A DNA stretch of 64,000 nucleotides from Endothia cerciana. Lineage: Eukaryota; Ascomycota; Sordariomycetes; Diaporthales; Cryphonectriaceae. Every line of letters begins with the position of its first letter. Positions within the stretch are counted from its first letter, which is position 1. The translations under genes were made by a program, and so were the position numbers. The notes under the pieces are model-generated. The model had not been told where the DNA came from and made no database searches. It worked only from the letters and a program-made list of their open reading frames with translations. Shown piece by piece: positions 1 to 10,433 of the stretch. The stretch spans positions 62,001-126,000 of the forward strand of contig JALRMH010000006.1 in the NCBI GenBank assembly GCA_026119935.1, in the 5' to 3' direction.

Positions 1-3000
1 CAGTACGAGATGGGATTACCCTACTCTTAGGCGAACCACTCGCGGCTGGAGCGTCCCAGACTGCAGGGCTCCAGTAAGCATCACGATCTCATCTCGTGGC
101 TGGGCCAGTGGGATCTCGTCCTCGGCGCGGGTCATGGGTGATCCTGATATAATTTGACATTTCCGGTACAGGCGCCCTCGGTGTCACCAGCGAGGCGCCG
201 CTGCTGGTTGAGGTGTCACGGACCGCCAAACCTGGTCGCACATAGAGAGGGAGGACAGAGAGGGTCCCTCCAACCAGTTCTCGACCACCCGCCTCCTCCT
301 TCTTCTATGGCTGCAGTCGACATCCGGCTCACAATGTCTACTGCTCTCTCACCCCGTGACATCCCCTGCGGTCTGCTGGGCCACCGACTCCACGTCATCG
401 TCATCACGTCTCGATGGTACCAAGGCCTTCCCACCTTGGCGGCTGCTCACCTGGACTCCACCAGATCGGCTCAGGGCCCCGGGCAGCCTCACGATCTCTG
501 ATGTGCCCGAGCGGCAGCTTCTCGTTCTGGCCTGGCCTGCCGCGACGCCCCCCTCTGCTTACAGCAGGTCAGCCGGTGGGGGCTGCACGGGAACATCTCG
601 ATTCGCGATCATGAGTCTTGGAAACAGCCTCATCTGAACGGTGTTGCTGACTGATGGCCTCGCGGGGTCTCTGCCCCGGACCAAATTCCATCGTCGGCCG
701 TGGACCCTCGACTCTCCGGTTATTGGAGGCGGAACCACAAGCCGTCGTTCTCCGCCCTCCAATCCATCCGATGCCCCGTCGCATGCTTGTTGAAGTCCTA
801 TGCATGAGCCTAACCAGATGAGATACAATTCGACTGCTGTGTCCTGCGCCATGCATTTCTAGTCAATGCAAATCTTGACCAACCTCGCCCAGGATGACTA
901 GCTGTCGCAGCACCTCGCAACACGGGGCCTCTACAACCTCACACTGACCGCCCTTCTCCAGGCGGCCAGAGTCGCGTCCGCGTTTATTCATGTGTCGAGC
1001 TAAAACGGAGACTAGCAGGCAGTCAAGCCGCCCAGCCTGTCCGGCGACCCTGTATCCCTGCGATAGACCATTCTGCCAGCAATGCGTTGCCAAATCGTCG
1101 TGCTGCTCGAACCGTTCCGCGGGCCCTTGTCATGCCGGCCACGAGACATTGTATTCGTACCTTGTCCGGATCGGCATGCCGCCACGTTGAACAAGCTGCG
1201 GGTCACATCTGACTGCCGTACAAGCACAGGAGGGCCGATCCTTCGCGCCTTCACCTCCCGACGACAGTTTGGTCCTGGCAATACGGACGAGGCCCGTTTT
1301 GTGGGACGTAGGGACGTAGGGACGTAGGTCTTTGCTGGCGGAGGGATACCATTCGAAAGCGTTCTCAATGCCGTTGGCCAATCTCAAATATCCGAGGCTC
1401 ACACAGAATCATCGGTGTACTCGCAACTTGTCGGTCGTTGAGGACGGTCACAGATAGCAGCAATACCCGTCAACTTGCTTATGTTCACAACCTGTCCCCA
1501 TTTTTGGCATCCCGCTGGCGAGTATCGAACGACGGCCCGTCTCACGGAACGCGATAACATCCACTTCTCGAGGACACCGATCGCACGCTTTACTGCTGGC
1601 CAAACTTGGGGCCATTCTAAGGCCGTGCATATGCCCCTGTGGCAGGTGTTCTCGGTGCTGCCTGGTATTGTGATGGTTAGGGTTCTTCGGCGACACACCG
1701 AGATCCGATGCACATCATGAATACGCTCTCGATCCCAAACCCTGTACAGTATAGAGCCTAGGGGTCCATCCTCTACCTGCTCTACTCAGGGTCCTGTGGA
1801 AAAGCTGCAAGCCCGAATTCCAAATGTGAGGTTTCAGTCAGACCCCGAACGTCCAGGATCTCGTTCAACCGCATCTTCGGCATCCGATTGTCCGTCAAGA
1901 AAACAGGCCACCTACCGAGGCACGTCCAGCAAGCTTCGACATGTCATATTTCACTACGAAGTTCGATGAGACTCATTCCGTGGAAAATAAAGTTAAAAAA
2001 AAAAAAAGAGAAAATAAAAGATCAGCGCAGCGACGAGTATGGAAAGGTTGCAGTTATTTTCTGCAAACGACATGAAATCCCGAAGAATTGTGTAACGGCA
2101 GAGCAATCCATTCAAACAATCGAAACGACCGGGCCCGATGACTGAGGCCCCGGAGAAATAGTGATACGGATGGATCCCCAGTGAGGAACCCCCCTTGCCC
2201 AAGGAAGGATATAATCCCCGAACAGACGGGAAATGCCTGCCCTAGAGAAAGGGCCGAAAGGCTCCTGGTTGCGCCCAGCCAAATCTGGCAGGGCTGTGCC
2301 ATCTATCATACTGTGTACGGACGTACAGTAGGGGCGAGTGGGCCCCACCACCAGGCGTCCTGCATCTCAGTCGCCAACAACGGGAAGCTTGGCCCTTAAA
2401 ACACACCTGGGGGCCCGCGTCTGTTCGCCGGTACCGTTGCGACGAGGGACGAAGAAAGAAAAAATTTTCCTCCTCTCTGACTGTGTCCACTTGGCTTCGA
2501 CCGATCGCCGCCGACGTCAGCAGGACGAGCCGCTCCAGGAGGACAAGTGGTACCTCGTCATCAGAACCCGAGGATGTCCCGGTCTGCCAGAAGGCGCAGC
2601 TTTTGCCTCCGAACTGTCCTGGTCCTCCCGGCGCATCGCCCCTACAACGTCTGGACGACGACACCAACCACGGGCGAGAAGGATCAAACATATTCCTAAA
2701 CGAGGCGGCGAATAGGAACTCTCACCGTCGAATTGAGATATTTGATTGACGTCGATTGCATCCATTTCCCCAGATCTCTCCGCAAAAAGCGCGGCCCCCC
2801 CCCCCCTTGTAATGGGCCCGATTTCCCCAGACGACGTCCCGAGGTTTCCCGATCTCACCCCCTGAGCGCCCCAGACCTGCGCGATCCGAAGTCGTGTACG
2901 CGATGCTTTCTCTCGCGTGGGATTTTGCTCCATCTTTTGCAGCAAGTATTTCTATCTTTCGTATGACAGGTCATTATAATGGCCTGTGCTGGATTGGGGC

Positions 3001-3130
3001 GCTCTCGGGATTGCCAGGTCAGGCCTGACGCAGAAGGAAGCGCCTCAGGCCATGCAACGGGACTTTTGGTCAGGGGCGACATGACCTCGACCAAAGCGGC
3101 AGCGTCGTTACCCTTCTACGGGTTCAGCAA
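1..3130. other. Gene-poor region, no supported gene
   Basis: Only short, mutually overlapping open frames without recognisable motifs or consistent codon preference are present on either strand. Small-scale features are an 8-bp unit (ggacgtag) repeated about three times near 1303-1328, a poly-A run near 1996-2009 and a 12-base C run at 2795-2806. I see no transposon open frame and no terminal repeats. Confidence 0.6.
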
Positions 3131-4231
3131 CTAAGCTCCCTTCGTGACCCCATCGAACTCCCACGGTATCTCCTCGTTCGGCAATGGCGGATCATCACCT
3201 CTCGCGGCTGCCCTCTCGTGAGAGAGGACAGGCGTAGGGCCGCTCTTAAACTGACAGTGACCCTCGTTCCGACCGACTGAAGCTTGGGCGCATGTCGACA
3301 CTCGGTGACGTCCGCGAGCGCGCCAGGCCTCGTCGCGCTTCTGCTTGTCCTGTCCGAAACCAGCTGGTATGACGGCTTCGTCGACGAGGCACGTCGCCGC
3401 AGCGTAGCTGTAACTCACCTACCTGCGCCCCCCCCCCCCCCGGCCCAGATCGATCACCACGCTCGCAATATGTCCCCCAAAGTCATCCATCAGCGCCGGG
3501 TTCTCCCCGCCCACCGCGGGCAAGACGTTACCACCATGCGTTCCTGCCATGCTGAAGTACGTCTTCACGGCCGCCACCCCATCGTCTGCCAGGTCTCGCC
3601 TCAGGCCCCTGCACACCTCCTGGGCCTTGTACGCCGGTCCCAATCCGCTCCCGCTGCTGAACATACCCGGGAAACCACCCTCCCTTTCCGTACACCATCT
3701 TAATGCCGACGTACCCGCTCCTCCCGAGCATCGCGCTCAGGGGGGCCTGTTGCGCGCGGCGAACCCAGTGCTGCACCTGCTTGGCCTTGCCCTCAGGCTA
3801 CATAGACATCAGCCCGCCCGCCTGCGTATATGCTATGACCAGAGCGTCCTCCCCTTCCCCGGGCGTGAGCCGGAGAAGGCCGGACGCGGCGGCCGACCTC
3901 GAGGCCCCCTGAGGTACGCGAGGAGAAGGTCACTGCGGGGAGAACTCCGGCGGACTGCTTCCCCCCCCCCCCCCTCCCGGCTTCAGTCACTGTTCCCGCT
4001 GCCGCCGGTGCTGCTGCTGTGAGGTGAGGCGGCGGCGATTGGCGTGGATCACAGCCGCCAGTAAGGGGCGGGCCCGATGGTCGAGTCCGAGTGCAGGGGC
4101 GCGAGGCAATGCCGGTCATCCAGCCCGAAGCCCTGCACAAAGGTGTAGATATCGATAGCAGTTTGCTCGCAGGTGATCACTGGGGCTCCAAGCCATGGAG
4201 GGTATCCTCCGGAGTGCTCCCCTACAGCCAA
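3131..4231 (-). pseudogene. Decayed unidentified gene
   Basis: Reading the minus strand, several stretches look like real protein but sit in different frames. The segment at 4231-4049 contains GGYPPWLGAPVITCEQ and a run with FVQGFGLDDRHC, and ends in a stop. The segment at about 3760-3670 contains GRSGYVGIKMVYGKGGWFPG. After a frame change at about 3672 the next one contains YFSMAGTHGGNVLPAVGGEN and ends about 3440 in a 14-base G run. The last segment (3418-3131) ends in EEIPWEFDGVTKGA and a stop. At least one frame break, inside the string read WFPG, cannot be bridged by a plausible intron, and two long C/G runs lie in the unit. This suggests a broken gene, although homopolymer sequencing error could give the same picture. 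I do not recognise the family. Confidence 0.35.
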
Positions 4232-7200
4232 TGCAGCCTATTGTTTTCCCTAGGCGACAGCACCAAGCCGCCCTTACGGCACCAGGAGGGAGGGGTTTGC
4301 CCCCCGGTTCGGGCAGTCTGTGGCCTGGGGCTTGGGCTCGACGGCGGCGGGAATTATCTCTACAGTCGTTGGCGATCGGGGGGCTGGGTTCCCGCCCCGG
4401 AGGCGTGTAAGACGGGCGTTACCGGCATCGAGCTCGTAAAGGTGGGTGTGTGTGCGTGTGTGGCTGGCTGAAATAAGGTGTGGTTGCACAAAGATGATGA
4501 CACAGGATCAGTGACCAGTGATCGCCACCAATTCAATCTCGAAGGCTTCCATGCCAGTTTCTGGAAGCCTGTTTGAGCCGCAGCATGCAGTTTGATATCC
4601 CCCTCACCTCCGCGTTCACACGCTGCGCCGCCGTCAGCAAGCAGCGGCAGCGGCAGCAGTAGCAACTTGCGTTTCGTAACCAATGAGAGGCTGTCCGTCC
4701 TCTGCAGACACGAGAGAGGGTTTTTTTTTTTTTTTTTTTTTTTCTTTCTTTTCTTTCTCTCTCTCTTCTTTTCTTCTCTGGGCGTAATACCGATGTCACC
4801 CTGCAACCTGCTCTCTCGTTCCGAGAGCGTTCCGAAAGGTTGACGGCGCAGGCTAGCATCGATCGTCAAGGTCATGAAGGATGCCAGGGACCGCTGATGA
4901 GTGACCCTTGCCAGAGATGGTATCTCTAGGCGAGCCATCAGCATGCCAATCAAGAGACATGTGCCACCTACATGACTTATCTCGTCAAGCTACATAGTAC
5001 TATGGGCACTGCTTCCTTACTGGAGAGGGAAACCCGTCTTGTATCGCAGGGCTGACCAGAGAGCACCAGGGCAGCAGGGTGAGCCCCCCACGCCGATGAA
5101 CGAACCCATGACCGAACCCATGACATCCTTCTTGGTGGGTCCGGCTCGAACGAGCTTGGGCCAAGCACCAAAACAAGGTGCACCGAATCAATTCATCCAA
5201 ACGAAATTTCTCGCACCCGAAAAACTTCTCTCGCCTGCAGAAGGCCACCTTCAACCACACACACACACACCCCCGTCTCCCACGAGACCCAAGAACCTCC
5301 CCCTCGACCCCACGTGCGATCCTGTGCATGCATCGGGGGAGTTCAGCCTGATCTCGAGAAGCAGGCTTCCTTGCCACCCTGCATGCCGCAGCTCTCACCT
5401 CTCGTCCACCCACCGGGCCACCGGCTCGACCTCTTCTCCTGTGGAATCAACCCGGGCCAACCTGCCGTGCGACATGCTCGCGCCAGGGTCCGCGGCTTGA
5501 TGGTAGATGTCGCGAGGCACTGACAGCACGTCTCAACCCAGGCGATGCAACCCAGGCGGCGCGGGAGCCGGGTTGCTGGTTTCTCGCCCGGTGCCAGGCC
5601 AGGTTCCGCGGAGGTGTTGTGCGGCGGGGGTTGGTCCTGACTGGCCACGCTGCGAGGCGGCTGTCAATTGGAGCTGTCCCTCGACCTTGACGGCGGGAGG
5701 GGCTTGGAGGAGCTGAGCAGCGAGTTCTGACGCCACAAGCGGGCACATGTCAGGCTCGGGCCAGGGCTGGAGTTTTGGATGGATGGCGGACCGCCCATGT
5801 CCTGTACACCAGCACCCAGACGTGGCGCCTGGTTGCGGTGACATGACCTAGACGGCCCCGCCCTCCCCGGTCTGTCTCGGTTCATGGGAGCCATTGTTTT
5901 CTTTTTCAAAAGTGAAGAGGGCGGTCGGTCTGTTCAGGCCATGTCAGGGTCAGACAAGAGCCGAACCTCGGTAAGTTATGCCAGATATCACGTGTTCTAC
6001 ACGTGTATCGACGTCCACTGTTCCATTCCGCCATTGGCGTGGACGTTTTCGCACTGGCAGAGATTAAGAAAACAAAGACCCGTTGCTGGGCGCCTGGCTT
6101 CGAGAGATCGTCTTGATTCCTCCTTGAAAGTTTAGGAATCAGCTGAGGTTACATTTCTACCGTACGGTAACCCCGCCGCCTGTCACCCATACCCCTTTCT
6201 ATGTGCTAGGCCCTCCAGCAGTATATACCTTATCTCCCCCAAGTCAATGGCCACCTGCGCGGTACGCGCTACTCATGAGGAGAGCTTCCTTTCGGGGCAG
6301 TCGACCACGCGCTATCGTAGGTGACGTCGGTGAGATAGCGTGCCCGGCCCACTCCTCACCGGCGAGGTTGCCGGTCCAGATTGGCATTAGCGACTTGGCG
6401 AGGCGGTCGTAGTGCGCTCCACCCGGTATGAAAGTGTGCAAGGCGTGCCAGCCAGCTGTGCAGTAGTCTCACTGTCCGGGTTGCCCTTAGATACCTAGCT
6501 CGCCTAGCGAGATGCCGTGCATGACCCTCGTGGCAGCAGGAGGAGCGCCCCCGTCCGCTTAGATCCCAACACGAATAGTAGTTGTCCTGGCAGCTGTACT
6601 GGGCCTCTTCTCTCGGGCTGGGCAGCTCACCCCCCCCCCCCATCGCTACACGTCATACGCACCTACTGCGCATAAGCCCGTCGGTCAGCGCATAATCACT
6701 TGTGCGCGGTGCTCAATGGGCCATGGCGAGATGCAAGCGTAGGCAGGAATGGCGCACCGGTCGAGAACCAGGGGGAGCTGCCTTCAGACAGGTTCCCGCC
6801 TGTCCCTTGCCCGCCCGACGTATTCCAGTGGTCTCGGCGACCAGGCTGTCCTTTGGGCCTTCGTTGTCGCCCCTGCAGGCGCCTGCATTGCTATCCCTCG
6901 TTGGTGCCTCACTCAAGAAGTAACCACAAGCTATTGGTATCGGATGACACCGACTTCGTATGCACGCCATCTAGACTGTGTCATGGTGAGGACCAGGGGC
7001 CTCCCCGACCAGGTCCCGCGCTGCCAACCCATGATATATGGCCGTGATATTCCTCGCGTGCGTTGGGGAAGGTTGCGACGGTGGGGAAGACATTGTGCCT
7101 GTAAACAGCTAGAAGAGACCTCCCACCTGCCCCGTACGTGAAGCCACTGCAGCAATGCCCTTTAGAGCGACCATCGACCTTAGTAACAGTCACGGCCCCC

Positions 7201-8623
7201 CATAAGCAAGACTTAGATGATACGAGTGATAGCATGGGCCCGAGCTATGCAGGCACGGCTACAGCTTATGAGTTCAAGTACGTCATTCGACGGGAGGAGG
7301 AAATAACGCGTGCCAGGCTTGGGGGGGAGGTTATATCTGGGAGGGCGTCGCGCAGCCAAAGATCTGCATTATTGCCCAGGCCTGCTCCCAAGCGGCCTAC
7401 TCTATTGAAGAGATTGAATACCGCAGACCTGCAACAATACTGACGGCAAATGTAAGTATGCCAGAGGGAAAAATGCAGACAATGTCGAGCGGTCAACAAC
7501 ACTCATCGCAACAAAACCAGGCCCGCGGTAAACCCTACCCAGGATGAACGCCCCGGGCATATGTATACACCGATCGGAAGGAGGGTGGTATCTAGGAATA
7601 CCAACGACTCCATTCCCCGCAGTCTTATTGTCTGGGCCATTCTTTACCATGATCATAGACGGCGCGGAGCGTAGGACTCGCCGTCTCCTACCGAGCCAAC
7701 CGCTGTATTCCAAGAAAAGCTGGGACCAAGCCATATCAGGAAAGCGTATGGGGTGTCCAGAATCCCTACAGGACCTCTCTCTCTCTCCCCCTCAGCAGGA
7801 ACCCTGCGCTGGACGGCTCTCTCCTTTTCGTACCCCCCTCAGCGCAACGCTCGTGTCGTCCGCGGGCATGGCCCGCGTGGTCCCAGCGGCAATCTCCAGC
7901 CGTAGAGGGGCCACGGTCCCGTGGTTCCTGAAGCAACCATTGAACGGCTTACATAGACTCTCGACATATACTAGGAGGTAATGAACCCCCTCTCGGATAT
8001 CACAGGATCGGGCAATAATGCGATGCGTCATCCTCAGCGGCCCGGGTGGTTGGGGAGAAGTGTACAGCATGGTGAGGGAACTACCCTCAGATGGTGTAAC
8101 TGGGGAGGGGAGGCCGGTCGGACTGCCCATGAAGTAAGTGCCCACGCATGAGGTGGAGAGACTCGAACTGCCCAACAGATCTTGGCCAAGACAAGACATG
8201 GTGGAGTTCCGTCAGGATAATGTCAACCGGTATTTTCCCCAGCGCACAGAGGTAGTATAGACCCGGGGGGGGGGGGTGGGTTCGCAGAAGGAACAATTTG
8301 GTATAACTCGGGTATCTATCCAGCTTGTGACAAGGCTGCAGCACACGCGACGACGGTGGTATTAGTGCAGAAGAACAAAGGGCAAGGAAAGCGCAGACAG
8401 CGAAACATGAACCAAGCAGAAGCGGACAGAGACTATCCCCATAACGAAACCCCCCAGGAACACCCCGTCACCTTGCAACGAACATCAAAGTCAACATCGC
8501 AACGCCACGCTCCCCCCCCCTCCCCCGGGCAGCTCATAGTGGAACGCCACATGCGAGGCCTGTCCGGCCAGCGAGTTCCAAACAATGGGGTGTCCAGGAA
8601 GCCGTGCCTTGCTGTGGCCTCCC
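4232..8623. other. Gene-poor region, no supported gene
   Basis: No open frame here has recognisable domains. Landmarks are a T run of over 20 bases at about 4721-4743 followed by a CT-rich tract to about 4778, a short (CA)n at about 5259-5271, a C run at 6630-6641, a G run at 8265-8276 and a C run at 8512-8520. The longest plus frame (7544-7981, 145 codons) has no motif and is contradicted by equally long frames on the other strand. Confidence 0.55.
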
Positions 8624-9209
8624 TCAAGTACTTGTGGGAGCCGCGGGGGCCGCCTCCGGAGCCGCAGCAGCAGCGGCCGGGGCCGGGGCCTCGGTGGTCG
8701 TTGCAGCAGGGGCGGGCTCGTCCTTCTTGGCCTCCTCGGCGGGCTCTGAGGGCTCGGCAGCCGGGGCCGGGGCGGCAGCAGCTACAGTAACAGAGGGCCC
8801 GGTCAGTACATCGTGGAGTGGGAGACCAGGGGGTCTCGGGGGGGGGGGGGCAGAGCGGCACTCACCAGCCGGTGCAGGAGCCGTCTCCGTCTTCGCGGGC
8901 TCAGAGGCAGCGGGCGTGGTCTCGGTAGCGGCCGGGGTGGTCTCGGTGGGCTTGGGCTTGGCGGCCTTCTTTCCGCCCTTCTTCTTGAAGATGGCCTGGA
9001 ACTTGGCCTTCAAGTTCTTGAGCGCATCGGGGGCTGTAAGGGTCAGGCCGTCAGCGGCGGGCCCACTCTACCCTGAGGTTGTTGAATATAGTAGTAGTTG
9101 TGGTATGACAGGTCTGATTCGTCCCAAGACCGGCCAATGATGAGGCCGGCATGGTAGCAACTCCTCAGGGAGGAGTGCAGGGGAGTGATGACTTACGAAC
9201 TCCAGGCAT
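8624..9209 (-). CDS. Small Ala/Pro-rich protein with a basic N-terminal helix
   Basis: Three exons give a 112-residue protein: 9209-9197, 9033-8866 and 8781-8624. Donors are GTAAGT and GTGAGT; acceptors are ACAG and GTAG, and the phases match throughout. The first exon is only 13 bases and codes MPGV plus one base. The mature N-terminus reads MPGVPPDALKNLKAKFQAIF followed by a lysine-rich patch, a likely amphipathic basic helix at residues 5-30. The rest is low-complexity Ala/Pro/Thr/Glu. The second intron holds a 13-base G run. I recall similar short N-termini in conserved hypothetical proteins of other filamentous ascomycetes but can assign no function. Membrane or nucleic-acid contact by the basic helix is inference. 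The long unspliced frame on this strand is not the real protein. Confidence 0.7.
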
Positions 9210-9740
9210 GTTGACTGTGATGCTGATCCGGGGATGCTTTCGATTGTTGATGAGACGTTGTCGTGGCGGCGGCGGCGGCGGCGGTGATGGGTGAGGTAGT
9301 ATTGTTGTGGTGTCAATAGCGAGGGCTCTTAAAGGCAGGGCAGTCAAGGCCTGGTCCTCGGTCTGGGGAGATGTCAAGGTAGGTGAGAGGTGAAATAGTC
9401 AGGCAAGGCGGGGGGAGATTTGAGACACGTCCGTAGGTGACACGGAAACACGTTCCTCGGATAATTTGCCAAGTTTTAAAATTATCGGTTGTTCCGGGTG
9501 ATGAGAGAGAAGCGTCTCTTCATTTCTCTGGTGTTGTTGTCGTTGCATCGTTGCACCAGAAGAGGACCCTGGCCCCGCGCCCATCTTCTTGGGGGGGGGG
9601 GGGGCACATGATGAGCGCTTCAGCGCACCCGCCTGCAGCATGATACCCTTAGACACCATGCTGCTAACGTATGTACAGCGGCAGCTGAGGTTGGGTTGGG
9701 TTTATTCGATTGGCCGCGATAACAGCTGGCCGCAGCTAAC

Positions 9741-9773
9741 ACCATCACCACCACCACCACCACCACCACCACT
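9741..9773. repeat. (CAC)n microsatellite
   Basis: Roughly ten consecutive CAC/ACC triplets in non-coding DNA between the Ala/Pro-rich gene and the GT90 gene. Confidence 0.9.
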
Positions 9774-10265
9774 AACAACAACAACCTTGGCACCTAAAGC
9801 TTGCTTGCCAGGCGCCCTGTGGCAGCCCCTGTTAGCCCCCAACCAAATTAGCTCCACCGTTGCGCTCCACTGGCCTGGCCTGTGCTGGCGCTCCCCCTCC
9901 TGCAGCCGACATTACGTGATTACACAGTAGCGAGCCCCTCGTGCCCCCTGTAGAGCCCTGAAAGGGCTCTAGACCCGCTTCTAAATTTAGGGGGGGGTGG
10001 TCAAACCTTATTTCCACCTTGCACATCCGACCAGGCCCTGCTTCATCGACCAACTCCACACCGTACCGCACCGCAGCTGGTCCTCATGATGCCTACAGGG
10101 ACAACATCGTCACACCGCCTCCTGCCTAGAGCCTGACGAACACCTCTGGACAGCCGTTTTGATGACTAACTATTTCCCATCCATGCGTTCAGGGAGAAAA
10201 AGGAGAAGGAAAGATCATCTAGACATGGTTGTTATACAAGAGTATCCTGGGGAGGGCGGGCACGT

Positions 10266-10303
10266 CGATGATGATAATGATGATGATGATGATGATGATG
10301 ATG
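10266..10303. repeat. (GAT)n microsatellite
   Basis: About twelve GAT triplets with one interruption (AAT). It lies about 130 bp beyond the stop codon of the minus-strand GT90 gene, so probably in or near its 3' untranslated region. Confidence 0.9.
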
Positions 10304-10433
10304 CAGGGGCAACGGTATTTCTCTTCTCAAAATGTGTACGCGGGCATATTGATCCGGCAGGGAGCAGGAAGAACAAGATACGACACCAACTCTAGAAGAA
10401 AGAAAAGAGGAAGAAGAAAAAAACCCGACCCCT

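Larger units (their letters stand above)
9210..10433. other. Intergenic region with microsatellites
   Basis: This is the upstream side of the Ala/Pro-rich gene and the downstream side of the GT90 gene. It contains a (CGG)n tract at about 9268-9285, a 14-base G run at 9591-9604, a (CAC)n tract at about 9741-9773 and a (GAT)n tract at about 10266-10303. The open frames crossing these tracts are repeat-derived. No gene is seen. Confidence 0.6.

Noticed and set aside
154..1720. Overlapping open frames on both strands at the left edge
   Set aside because: They are of similar length in conflicting frames, have no motif and biased codons; several begin with non-ATG starts. They look like chance frames in GC-rich DNA.
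7544..7981. 145-codon plus-strand frame
   Set aside because: No recognisable domain, low-complexity pieces and a competing 135-codon frame on the opposite strand; not supportable.
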